In this document: in pieces, positions 1 through 9,535 of the stretch
How the letters are laid out: every line of letters starts with the position of its first letter
Position numbering within the stretch: the first letter of the stretch is position 1
Source: Chryseobacterium sp. H1D6B
Lineage (GTDB): Bacteria > Bacteroidota > Bacteroidia > Flavobacteriales > Weeksellaceae
Assembly (NCBI RefSeq): GCF_029892445.1
Contig: NZ_JARXVJ010000001.1
Coordinates: 62,001-126,000, forward strand
DNA: 64,000 bases
Reading direction: 5' to 3'
The notes under the pieces: model-generated
Told to the model about the DNA's origin: nothing
Database searches by the model: none
The model's input: the letters and a program-made list of their open reading frames with translations, nothing else
Translations under genes and position numbers: made by a program

Positions 1-695
1 CCTGCAATTACCATATCACAACGTCCAAGGTTAAGTTCCTGCACTGCATGATCCACAGCAATTAAAGCACTGGCGCAAGCGGCATCCACAGTAAAAGCAG
101 CTCCACCTAAATTGAATCGGTTGGCAACCAACGAGGCAACCAAATTAGGGATTAATCCCATGGCTGTATCAGCAGCAAAACGTCCTTTACGCTCCTGAAA
201 AGCATGTTTAACCTTTTCTATATCTGCGGAAGATACCTCAGGAAGCAGTTCCTGCAGCAGCGAAGAAATCTGTTCACCGGTACGTACAATTTCAATGGCA
301 CGGGTAGCACCGGGACCTGCATAGTTTCCCTTACCGATAATAATTCCTGTTTTTTCGAGCGACATCTGTTTCTGAAACACACCGGCATCTTCCAGCGCCT
401 TTTGCACCAGATCAAGGGTTAATAAATGATCCGGTTCTGTACCTTCTACTGCCAGCGGTAAAATACCAAATGCCGTTGGATCAAACTCATAATCAGAGAT
501 AAATCCGCCACGTTTACAATAAAAGCGGTCAACGGAACTTGTGCTGTCACTAAAGTGAACAGGATCGATCCGGTCAGCAGGAGCCAATTGCGTAGAGTCG
601 ACTTTATTGATGATATTTTGCCAAAAAGTTTCGGCATCCTGTGCTCCAGGGAAGACACAGGATAAACCAATTACAGCAATATCTGTTTGTTTCAT
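1..695 (-). CDS. Beta-ketoacyl synthase of a PUFA/polyketide-type synthase (partial, runs off the left edge)
   Basis: I translated this reading frame by hand; it has no stop before base 1, so only about the first 231 residues are present. It opens with MKQTDIAVIGLSCVFPGA, the usual N-terminus of a type I polyketide/PUFA ketosynthase. The active-site Cys lies near residue 207 in VDAACASA. The ATG at 695 is 19 bases beyond the stop of the upstream megasynthase, so the two are almost certainly one transcript. By family it should condense malonyl units with an acyl chain. The downstream domains (second KS/CLF, dehydratase or acyltransferase, as in PfaB/PfaC-type proteins) are outside the window, so the exact class is undecided. 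Confidence 0.85.
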   Translation of the reverse strand, partial: MKQTDIAVIGLSCVFPGAQDAETFWQNIINKVDSTQLAPADRIDPVHFSDSTSSVDRFYCKRGGFISDYEFDPTAFGILPLAVEGTEPDHLLTLDLVQKALEDAGVFQKQMSLEKTGIIIGKGNYAGPGATRAIEIVRTGEQISSLLQELLPEVSSADIEKVKHAFQERKGRFAADTAMGLIPNLVASLVANRFNLGGAAFTVDAACASALIAVDHAVQELNLGRCDMVIA

Positions 696-714
696 AATTT
701 TCTTATACACCGTT

Positions 715-3700
715 TTACCAATTGTTTCCTGACATGATTAACACCTGGCTTTCGGTTCCGTATTTTATCTCATTAAGAAACATTTCCTTTCCCTGATCCA
801 GAGGAATTAAAGAAATACCCCGGCGTTCATATTCAGTTTCAAGTGTCGGTGAGACCATACCTGCTCCTTTCCAGGGTCCCCAGTTAATGGAAATTACTTT
901 TCCTTTTAACTTCTTGTTTAGGGCATTGGCATAATCATCCAGTACAGAGTTTGCAGCTGCATAATCTGTCTGGCCTTTGTTCCCGTATACTGATGCAATA
1001 CTTGAAAAGAGCACAACAAATTGGCAATCTGGACGCAGCTGTTCTGCTAGTACACGCAAAGGTTTCACTTTGGTATCAAAGACGCGTCCAAATGAACTTG
1101 TCGTCTTCTGCTTGAACAGCTTATCTTCCAAAAGACCTGCTCCATGAATGACACCGTCTAAACGGTCATATTTTTCGTAAATATTGTTTAGGAGATTATT
1201 TAGTCCATTCTCATCACAAAGATCCAGCGATTCATACACTACTGTACTTCCAAGTTGTTCCATATCACGGATTGTCCGTAAGATCTGATTATTTTTATAA
1301 ATTCTTATAGTCTCTTTTTCTATTTCAGAAGGAGAAGTGAATTTCCCAGTTTTAATGAGATAAGCCCTTATTTCCTCCTTCGTTTTCATTGCTTCTAATT
1401 CTTTCAGATCAGCTGTTTCATCTCTTGGATCTGCCGAACGGCCTACAAGAATATAGGTACACGGGTAAGCTTCTGACATGTGTTTAGAGAGTTCGGAAGT
1501 AATTCCTTGTGCCCCTCCGAGCACTAAAACAACAGACTGCTCCTCCAATTTGATATGTGCTTCTTCCAAACTGGTTGACAACGGCGACGGGATGATATCC
1601 GCTTTGTACCGTTGATTTTGTTTATAAGTCACTTCAACAGCTTTGTCGGTTGTGAATATTTCTTTTAATGCGATCTCAGCAATATGATCTATTTCCTGGG
1701 AAGTGCCCAAACTGATCATCCTGCAGGTTATCTGCTCAAACTCGCGCGCCAGACTTTTAAAAAGACCTGAATACCCTTGGTAATGGCGCAGTACACGGGC
1801 GTCGGTTAACTCTTGAAGATGTGCCGGAATATCAGAGATAAGATAAACCCATTTGGCTTTATCGAGATCTAATTTTTTAATAAGCCCGACATGATCAATG
1901 ATATCATGTTTAACAGATGATGAGAACAGGTCCAGAATAATCAGTCCGTCAAAATCAGTAAGATCCGCCTCTGTATCCACTAATTCCGCAATAGCACCAT
2001 ATTTTTCAAGCTCATTTTTGATGTCCAGCGATTGTTTGTTATCGTTTTGAGTGACTGCAAAACGTTTCCCTTCTAGTATTTCTGTATTTTGGATTAAAGA
2101 AATAGCAGCCGGAGTTAAATCAAAGCGAAGTCTTGACAACGGAGTTTGTAATGGTTCTGTAGTATCTGGAATATCATTATTATTGATTTCATTAATCCAC
2201 GAAGCCAATCCGTTCAAGGTTTTTATAGCGGCCAATTTTTCCATGAGATCGTCAGCCTGATCCATGTCTCCTCCAAAGCCAATCTTGGTTTTAAGATCTC
2301 CGATAATTTCCATACGTTTAATGGAGTCAATGCTGAGGTCTGCTTCTAAATCCAGATCCAATCCCAGCATCTCTTTTGGATATCCTGTTTTTTCACTTAC
2401 AATATCCAGAATTGCTTTTTGAAGTTCTTCAAGGGAAAATGCAGTTTGACTGGTTGGTTTTGAGGTTATTATTTCTGCAGTTCCATTTTTCTCAGAAACA
2501 GCTGTTATACCTGTGTATTCCGTAAGCCAGACAACCAACCCATTTAAGGTTTTTATCGATGCTAATTTTTCCATGACCAGATCTTCGTTAGCATGATCGA
2601 CAGCGAAGGCACCAAGCTCACTGCGGAGTGTTCCTATGATTTCAACCCTTTTGATAGAATCGATACTGAGGTCAGCTTCCAGATCCATTTCCATCCCTAA
2701 CATTTCATGTGGATATCCTGTTTTATCGCTTACAATCTGCAGTAACAGGGACTTAATATCTTTTGACGGAACTTGTTTTATTTGAATAGCAGCAGGTTTT
2801 TCAACACCATTGCTTTGTGGAACAGAGATCATGGATGAATGACCATTTGAGTGAGCCGGCACTGATGAAACATAAACAGGTGCAGGATTTATCTGAGGAT
2901 TCTGTCCCAAAAAGGAAAGCATCACATCCCGCTGTGCCTGTATCAATAGCTTCATACTGTTTAAATATTCCTGTAACATACGTTCAGCGGGAAGTTGATT
3001 TTCTTCAGCCACTGGTATTTGAGAATTCGTAAGATTTTTCATTCGAATAGGAGTTAATATAGGTAATGCACCATTGGCCGGCAGCGTGCCCGTAATTGGA
3101 TGTGCAGCTTGTCCGTTAACACGCCAAATGGCAGGATTTTTTTTATAAAGATCAGGCTGGTCAATATGAATAAATTTAGCGTTACGTCCTTCAAAAAGCT
3201 TGTCAATGCTAAAATTACGGCCTGTTCCCAGATACTGTGCCAGCATACAAAGGAGATGACTAATTTTATTACGGCCGCTGTCTTCAACGTACAGCGTCAA
3301 CTGGTCTTTCTCTAAGCAGGATTTTGTTAATCCGGTAAGTATTTTTCCCGGCCCTACTTCGATGAATATTCTTGCCCCGTCGGCATACATCGCCTGAATT
3401 TGTTCCACAAATCTAACAGGCTGTACCAAGTGGTCAGTTAATCGTTCTTTTATTTCCGATGCTTCGGCTGGGTATTGCGCTGCAGTGGTATTCGACCAGA
3501 CAGGAATTCTCATTTTCTGGAAAGGCACATCTTTTAACACCGTATCATATAAGCCTTTTGATTTAGCAACTAATGGACTGTGAAACGCACAAGCAACTTC
3601 TAATTTTTTTGCAGAAATACCCTTCTGTTTAAGGATCTCCATTAATTTATTGATAGCCGCTGTACTTCCTGCAGCCACACATTGAGATGGAGCATTGTAA

Positions 3701-6700
3701 TTGACCGGATAGCAGCCTTCTGCCTGCTCAAGAATGGGCTGTAAATCTTCTTCTGCTGCACTTACGGCTGCCATCGCACCCGCATCTCCCCCTTCTACCG
3801 AATCCAAAATAGCATAAGCACGCTGCATACTCAAATCAACTAATTTCTCTTCTTCAAATACTCCTGCAAAACATAAAGCAGGCAGTTCACCATAGCTGTG
3901 GCCTGCCAGCATATCTGGAATGATACCCAGCGACTCCAGAAATTTCGCTAATGCAAGATCAATAATTCCCAGAATAGGCTGTGCTAAACGTGTATCTTTA
4001 ATGGTCTCTTTTTGCTTTTTTAATGCATCAGCATCAAAGACGGCTGAAGGAAAAACTATTTTCTCAAGTTCCGGATAACCTTCTATAAGCCTTCGCATGG
4101 CAGGAAAAACCACAAATAGATCTCGTGCCATATTGATTCGCTGGCTGCCTTGTCCAGGGAACAAAAAGGCTAGTTTACCAGTTTGTTTATTTACAATAAA
4201 AGTGTCTTTGTTTTCAATGCCGGATAAAGCCAATTCGATGTTCATCATCAAATGTTCGGCTGTATCAGCAACAATGCTCAGCTGGATCGGTTTTTCTGAG
4301 CCGATTGTTAAACTGTAGGCAATATCTTTCAAGGAAATTCCATCGTTTATTTCTAATAAAGACTTAACCTGGTTCATTTGGTTTTTAGCCTCTTCATAAG
4401 TATCACCACGGAATACAAACAGTTCTGACGGCCAGGACTGCAGTGTAGCAGAGCTGTCTTTTTTTGGATGATTAGCAATGACTGTATGAAAATTAGTTCC
4501 GCCGAAACCAAAAGCACTGATTCCGGCATACCGGTTTTTCTCACCCCACAGACCGCTTTCTGCATAAAAAGCAAAAGGACTGGTTTGTGCATTATAATAA
4601 GCATTAGGCTGCTGGAGATGAAGAGTTGGAGGTTTTACACCATGGTACACCGCTAAAGAAGCTTTGATTAATCCAGCCAGTCCTGCAGCACATTTGGTAT
4701 GTCCGATCTGAGTTTTTACAGAGCCTAAATGAGTCTGGCCCGGCAATGCACCAGAACGGCTAAATAAATTAGTGAGTGCACTAAGTTCTGTTTTATCACC
4801 AACTACGGTTCCTGTACCGTGAGCTTCAACCAATCCAACAGATGCAGGACTAATACCTGCTTGTGCGTATGCGCGTTCCAAAGCACGTACTTGGCCTACT
4901 TTCCGAGGGGCAGTAAGTCCTAAAGCTTTACCGTCACTCGATCCTCCGACTCCTTTGATAACCGAATAAATACGGTCACCGTCACGTACAGCATCCTCGT
5001 ATCTTTTTAAGACAAGAATTGCAACACCTTCACCAAGAGCAATACCGTCGGCATCACTGTCGAATGTCGCACATCTTCCTTTTCGGGAAAGCGCATGTGT
5101 ACTGGAAAACATAAGATAATCATTGATCCCGTTATGCAGATCCGCGCCGCCAGCGAGAACCATATCTGATTTCCCTAATATAAGTTCTTGGCACGCCAGC
5201 TCAAGGGCTGCTAAAGAGGAAGCACAAGCCGCATCTACGGTAAAGTTCCTTCCGCCAAGATCTAATCGGTTTGTAATCCTGCCCGCGATAACATTAGCTA
5301 AGATACCAGGGAATGAATCTTCTGTGGTATACGGGAATGTCTCTTTCACCTCCTCATGAAGTTCTCCAAAAACTTGTTTATAGAATCCTCTAAAACTATA
5401 ACTATTGGCTAAATCGTTACCGCCTTCAGCACCGATAATCACAGAAATATTTTCTCTGTTGATATTCTTCTCACCATAGCCGGCATTTTCCATGGCCCGT
5501 TTGGCGACTAACAAAGTTAATAACTGTGTGGGCTCAATAGCAGCAAGAGACTGCGGAGGAATTCCGAATTCAAGCGGATCAAAATCAATTTTCGGAATAA
5601 AGCCGCCCCACTTGGAATGAGACACGTCTGGTCCTTCTGAGTCTGGATGATAATAAACATCCTTGTTCCATCGTTCATCAGGAACTTCTGTGACACTATC
5701 TTTTCCCAGAATGATATTGCGCCAATATTCCTCTAAATTTTTGGCGCCCGGGAAAATACATTCCATCCCGACGATCGCTACGTCCAGTGGTTTTTCAGTT
5801 GACACCGGCTCTTCCGGCAGTGCAGCCTGTTGAATATATTTATAATTGTCAATACCTACATCCTCATGAAGTGTCTCAAGGGAGATCACGCGGTCATGCA
5901 TAGTTGCAATCTGCCCGATCATGTACATCCCAAGCTCCAGCTGTTCACTTTTAGGGATACTGACAAGTTTATCGCCTTTACGATCTACCCCCTTGGCAGC
6001 AATCCGCAGACGGCCTACGTTTAACTTTTCGAGTTCTTCCCAGACTTGTTTTTTATCCATTCCATCTGCTAGAAGTTTTGTCTTCTCGGTAGTAAAATGT
6101 CTGGCAAATACTGTATTTAAGCAGCGTGTCTCATGACCAGGCGCAGTCTCCAATAAGACTGTATCTTTTGCCTGCATAGCCTGTACTTGAAATTCCTCTT
6201 GAATCGCTCCAGTAAGAACCGCTTCCTGAGTGTAGAGGTATGCAGTCCCCATTAATACCCCAACTTTCACCCCTCTGGCAGCTAAAGGAGCAGCCATAAT
6301 GGAAACAAAAGCTGTTGAAAACGCATTGTGAATACCTCCTGCAAAGAATACACTGATATTTTCAGGATGATCTTCTTTTAAGATCCGCTCAATCTGCTTC
6401 TCCCATAGAACCATACTTGAAAGCGGTCCTACATGACCGCCACATTCACGTCCTTCAAATATGAAGTTCTTAGCTCCTTCTTTTAAGAAAATATCCAATA
6501 ATGCAGGAGAAGGAACATACAGGAAAGTTGTTATTCCTGCTTTTTCGAATACCTTAGCCTGTGCCGGTCTTCCTCCGGCAATCAGAACTACAGGAGGTTT
6601 AGCTTCTAGTATATAAGAGGTTTGTTCTTCTCTCAATGCCTGAGGTGCAAATCCCAGTATTCCTATTCCCCATGTTTTTTCGCCGGCCAGCTTTTTAGTT

Positions 6701-7719
6701 TCCATCACCAAAGCTTTAGCCTGTTCCCCTTTCAGTAAAGAAAGAGCAACAAAAGGCAGCGCTCCTGCTTCTGCTACAGCATTGGCAAATAACGGAACAT
6801 CACTGACACGGGTCATTGGTCCTTGTGCAATGGGATAACGCAAACCAAGATCTTTGGCCAGTATATTATCCTGATCAATAACCTGAAGAGCTTTTGCTTG
6901 TTTTAGATGTCCATACATCGCTTCCTTGAATCCAAAAATCATTTTTTTTAAACTTTTGAAATCTTCATATAGATCTACTGCCAGCGAAATATCTTGTCCC
7001 ATGGGAATATAACTTCTCGCAGGATCAAGATCCGTAAAATGCTGTATAAGATCTTCAGCGTCGGCATTTTCTGGTAAAGCGGGTGAGTTTGGCCTCACTA
7101 ATACACGGTGATCAGCTATAATTTTGGTTTCGGTTCCGTTTAATTTTGAGCACAGAGCTTTTATATCCTGAGGAACAGAACTCTCCGGAAACAAAGCAAG
7201 CTGGCTGTCCAGTATAACACCGGCTGCTCCCAATGCTTTTACAGCGGCGGCGGTATGGAGCCCTATTCCGCCTTGTACCCATACTGGGATGGTATGAATT
7301 TCTTTGATAACGCGTTGAAACAATACAAACGTTGATTCATAGCCCACTAGGCCTCCCGCCTCATTTCCTTTTATAATGATACCTTCCGCTCCTAATTGTT
7401 CGGCTTGTCTAGCTTCCTCTAAACTGGTTATTTGATAAATAATAGGAAGATTCAAAACCGCATTGATTGAAACACCAGACGGAAGTATAGCAAATCTTAC
7501 TTTTTCTGGAATTTGAAGCGGTATTAGTTTGTCATTGGGAAAGCAGACACCATACGAAGGTATATCTGTCTGGTCAAGTTGGTTGAGTGCCTCCTGAGCG
7601 GCCGGGGACTCATGGCCTAAATTCAGCACTGGAAACGCACCCGCCTGATGTAGTTTAAGCATAAGGCTGGCGTCCGGCTTTTCAAAAGGCGTTACTCCAA
7701 TAATAGTTAAGTTTTTCAT
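715..7719 (-). CDS. PUFA-synthase-like multidomain polyketide synthase: ER-ER-KS-AT-ACP-ACP-KR
   Basis: A 2334-residue multienzyme. Residues 1 to about 260 and about 285-590 are two FMN-dependent enoyl-reductase-like domains of the PfaD/nitronate monooxygenase fold (GNEAGGLVG; ECGGHVGPLSS). The ketosynthase spans about 645-1085, with Cys832 (VDAACASS), His967 (EAHGTGT) and His1007 (GHTKCAAG). The acyltransferase spans about 1180-1490, with Ser1275 in GHSYGE and His1380. Two tandem ACPs near 1660-1730 and 1770-1845 each have LSIDSIKR with pantetheinylated Ser1688 and Ser1799, the PUFA-synthase style. A ketoreductase fills the C-terminus (GGAQGIT near 2068, Tyr2253). No dehydratase is seen here; it may be in the cut-off neighbour. 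Placing the reductase domains at the N-terminus of a PfaA-like protein is unusual. Product unknown: a polyunsaturated fatty acid or a related lipid is an inference. Confidence 0.9.
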   Translation of the reverse strand: MKNLTIIGVTPFEKPDASLMLKLHQAGAFPVLNLGHESPAAQEALNQLDQTDIPSYGVCFPNDKLIPLQIPEKVRFAILPSGVSINAVLNLPIIYQITSLEEARQAEQLGAEGIIIKGNEAGGLVGYESTFVLFQRVIKEIHTIPVWVQGGIGLHTAAAVKALGAAGVILDSQLALFPESSVPQDIKALCSKLNGTETKIIADHRVLVRPNSPALPENADAEDLIQHFTDLDPARSYIPMGQDISLAVDLYEDFKSLKKMIFGFKEAMYGHLKQAKALQVIDQDNILAKDLGLRYPIAQGPMTRVSDVPLFANAVAEAGALPFVALSLLKGEQAKALVMETKKLAGEKTWGIGILGFAPQALREEQTSYILEAKPPVVLIAGGRPAQAKVFEKAGITTFLYVPSPALLDIFLKEGAKNFIFEGRECGGHVGPLSSMVLWEKQIERILKEDHPENISVFFAGGIHNAFSTAFVSIMAAPLAARGVKVGVLMGTAYLYTQEAVLTGAIQEEFQVQAMQAKDTVLLETAPGHETRCLNTVFARHFTTEKTKLLADGMDKKQVWEELEKLNVGRLRIAAKGVDRKGDKLVSIPKSEQLELGMYMIGQIATMHDRVISLETLHEDVGIDNYKYIQQAALPEEPVSTEKPLDVAIVGMECIFPGAKNLEEYWRNIILGKDSVTEVPDERWNKDVYYHPDSEGPDVSHSKWGGFIPKIDFDPLEFGIPPQSLAAIEPTQLLTLLVAKRAMENAGYGEKNINRENISVIIGAEGGNDLANSYSFRGFYKQVFGELHEEVKETFPYTTEDSFPGILANVIAGRITNRLDLGGRNFTVDAACASSLAALELACQELILGKSDMVLAGGADLHNGINDYLMFSSTHALSRKGRCATFDSDADGIALGEGVAILVLKRYEDAVRDGDRIYSVIKGVGGSSDGKALGLTAPRKVGQVRALERAYAQAGISPASVGLVEAHGTGTVVGDKTELSALTNLFSRSGALPGQTHLGSVKTQIGHTKCAAGLAGLIKASLAVYHGVKPPTLHLQQPNAYYNAQTSPFAFYAESGLWGEKNRYAGISAFGFGGTNFHTVIANHPKKDSSATLQSWPSELFVFRGDTYEEAKNQMNQVKSLLEINDGISLKDIAYSLTIGSEKPIQLSIVADTAEHLMMNIELALSGIENKDTFIVNKQTGKLAFLFPGQGSQRINMARDLFVVFPAMRRLIEGYPELEKIVFPSAVFDADALKKQKETIKDTRLAQPILGIIDLALAKFLESLGIIPDMLAGHSYGELPALCFAGVFEEEKLVDLSMQRAYAILDSVEGGDAGAMAAVSAAEEDLQPILEQAEGCYPVNYNAPSQCVAAGSTAAINKLMEILKQKGISAKKLEVACAFHSPLVAKSKGLYDTVLKDVPFQKMRIPVWSNTTAAQYPAEASEIKERLTDHLVQPVRFVEQIQAMYADGARIFIEVGPGKILTGLTKSCLEKDQLTLYVEDSGRNKISHLLCMLAQYLGTGRNFSIDKLFEGRNAKFIHIDQPDLYKKNPAIWRVNGQAAHPITGTLPANGALPILTPIRMKNLTNSQIPVAEENQLPAERMLQEYLNSMKLLIQAQRDVMLSFLGQNPQINPAPVYVSSVPAHSNGHSSMISVPQSNGVEKPAAIQIKQVPSKDIKSLLLQIVSDKTGYPHEMLGMEMDLEADLSIDSIKRVEIIGTLRSELGAFAVDHANEDLVMEKLASIKTLNGLVVWLTEYTGITAVSEKNGTAEIITSKPTSQTAFSLEELQKAILDIVSEKTGYPKEMLGLDLDLEADLSIDSIKRMEIIGDLKTKIGFGGDMDQADDLMEKLAAIKTLNGLASWINEINNNDIPDTTEPLQTPLSRLRFDLTPAAISLIQNTEILEGKRFAVTQNDNKQSLDIKNELEKYGAIAELVDTEADLTDFDGLIILDLFSSSVKHDIIDHVGLIKKLDLDKAKWVYLISDIPAHLQELTDARVLRHYQGYSGLFKSLAREFEQITCRMISLGTSQEIDHIAEIALKEIFTTDKAVEVTYKQNQRYKADIIPSPLSTSLEEAHIKLEEQSVVLVLGGAQGITSELSKHMSEAYPCTYILVGRSADPRDETADLKELEAMKTKEEIRAYLIKTGKFTSPSEIEKETIRIYKNNQILRTIRDMEQLGSTVVYESLDLCDENGLNNLLNNIYEKYDRLDGVIHGAGLLEDKLFKQKTTSSFGRVFDTKVKPLRVLAEQLRPDCQFVVLFSSIASVYGNKGQTDYAAANSVLDDYANALNKKLKGKVISINWGPWKGAGMVSPTLETEYERRGISLIPLDQGKEMFLNEIKYGTESQVLIMSGNNW

Positions 7720-8592
7720 GGCATTTATGATATTGAAATGATAATAAAGATTTCATAACAAAATGCTAAACCTTTCGGCATAAAGCATGATTGTCTGTTA
7801 TGATGGATAAAAGTAATAAATTTATGTGATATTTTCAATAATAAATATAATTTAGTAATAATTTTTTAACAATAAATTATTATGGTGAAAATTATACTAA
7901 ATTTTTAAGATTATGTTTTAATTCTTAGGAATAGAACGGAACAATCTGTGGAAGAATAATTAATAAATGGTTATAATTAACTATTGAGAGACAAATATAG
8001 AAATAAAAATAAATTATTTCAATAAAAAGAGACTTATTTTTTTTAATATTACAAAAAGATAATATGCCTGAAATAGGGTCAAATCAGCAGAAATTAACTA
8101 TATTAATCCAATAAAATAATCAGTTTATTGTTGATGAATCTCATTAAAAACACCCTGATTAAATTGATCATACATATTCTATCAAGAGATCTATTAATAC
8201 TATACTCTACTGAAAAGCAAGACTATGCATTAAAAAGTATAATCCGTAAATGTTTAGCATTATTCTGAAATATGGTAAGAAATACACAAATATTTTCTAT
8301 AAATTTCCCTTAGGCGCAATGAAATTCCAGAGCCACGTAAATCATTGCTGCATATGAATTGACGTTCATAAAAATGTATATGATAATTTACAATCAGCAT
8401 AGTATTCATACAGCAAATCACTTAAAATTGATATTTATAGAATATCCAACGGTAAACTACCCTGTTTAAAAATCGGATTATTAAAGAGTATAATCCTAAT
8501 TATGAAATTGGGTATTTTTGAAATCTGATTCATTTCAAATATAAGCGAATTACTTATCAGAAAAGAAAGCCCGCAGCCAATCTAAAATAATT
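7720..8592. other. Long AT-rich intergenic region between the PKS operon and the phzF-like gene
   Basis: About 870 bases without a credible gene on either strand. It separates two divergently transcribed units and should hold both promoters, but I could not place a convincing TAnnTTTG box next to either start. The only structure I can point to is a short inverted repeat about 100 bases before the phzF-like gene, listed separately. Confidence 0.6.
8475..8496. repeat. Short inverted repeat GGATTAT-N8-ATAATCC
   Basis: Perfect 7-bp arms with an 8-base spacer, about 97 bases before the phzF-like start codon. Another TATAATCC occurs near 8237. It could be an operator for the downstream gene; with arms this short in AT-rich DNA it could also be chance. 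Confidence 0.3.
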
Positions 8593-9495
8593 ATGAAAAC
8601 TTTTAAAATATATCAAATAGACGCTTTCACAAAAGAAAGATTCAATGGAAATCCAGCAGGAGTAGTTGTAAACGCCGACAGGCTGACCGTTATTCAAATG
8701 CAGCAAATCGCAAAAGAACTAAACAATTCTGAAACAGCTTTCCTTTTTTCTCCAAACGACAGTGATTCTGACGGTTCAATAAGATATTTCACTCCACAAT
8801 CAGAAGTTCCGATCTGCGGACATGCTACCATCGCTGCTATGTACGCGAAAGCTGTTGAAGATAATCTGGATTCTTGTATTCTAAGATTTAAAACCCAGGT
8901 CGGCATTCTTCCTTTCGAGATTATTAAGGAAAAAGGAGATTATCAAGTAATAATGACTCAAGGGAAATTTGAACTCAGTCCTGCATTTGACAGCAGTACA
9001 ACAGAACAAATATTATCTGCATTAGGACTTAATTATTCTGACACTGATGAAAGATGTCCGGTTCAAATTGCCTCTACAGGACATTCAAAAGTGATGGTTG
9101 GTATAAAAAGCAGGGAAAAGCTCAACAGCCTGAATCCAAATTACAATAGCCTGATCGATCTAAGCAGGCAAATGAACTGCAATGGATATTTTGTTTTCAC
9201 ATTTGATTCAAACGATCATGAGGTATTGACATACGGAAGGATGTTTGCCCCAGCTATCGGAATCAATGAAGACTCGGTTACTGGTAACGCAAACGGACCA
9301 TTGGGCGGCTATCTGATACAGAATAAGATCATTGATTTTAAAGGGGGCCTATACGAATTCAAAGGTAAGCAAGGAGAAAAAATAGACAGGCTTGGAGTAG
9401 TCAGCGTCAGCGTTACAATTGAAAACAATCTGCCTTCAGTCATTAAAATAAAAGGTGATGCTGTGGTAGTATTTAAAACTGAAATTAAAATCTGA
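8593..9495 (+). CDS. PhzF family isomerase/epimerase-like protein
   Basis: A 300-residue protein of normal length for the PhzF family, whose members have two diaminopimelate-epimerase-like halves. It starts with the typical KIYQIDAFTKERFNGNPAG and has the family's catalytic Glu (Glu47 in NNSETAFLF). The second-half signature IGINEDSVTGNANGPLGG lies around residue 222. True PhzF isomerises trans-2,3-dihydro-3-hydroxyanthranilate in phenazine synthesis, but no other phenazine gene is nearby, so the substrate here is unknown. It is monocistronic and converges on the next gene with 40 bases between stops. The ATG follows an AT-rich leader with no competing upstream start. Confidence 0.88.
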   Translation: MKTFKIYQIDAFTKERFNGNPAGVVVNADRLTVIQMQQIAKELNNSETAFLFSPNDSDSDGSIRYFTPQSEVPICGHATIAAMYAKAVEDNLDSCILRFKTQVGILPFEIIKEKGDYQVIMTQGKFELSPAFDSSTTEQILSALGLNYSDTDERCPVQIASTGHSKVMVGIKSREKLNSLNPNYNSLIDLSRQMNCNGYFVFTFDSNDHEVLTYGRMFAPAIGINEDSVTGNANGPLGGYLIQNKIIDFKGGLYEFKGKQGEKIDRLGVVSVSVTIENNLPSVIKIKGDAVVVFKTEIKI

Positions 9496-9535
9496 TTATT
9501 TACAGAGAAATAAATAGAACAACATTTTCTTTTAA

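Noticed and set aside
8593..9495. A phenazine biosynthesis locus
   Set aside because: PhzF-like proteins are widespread outside phenazine pathways and no other phz gene is present.
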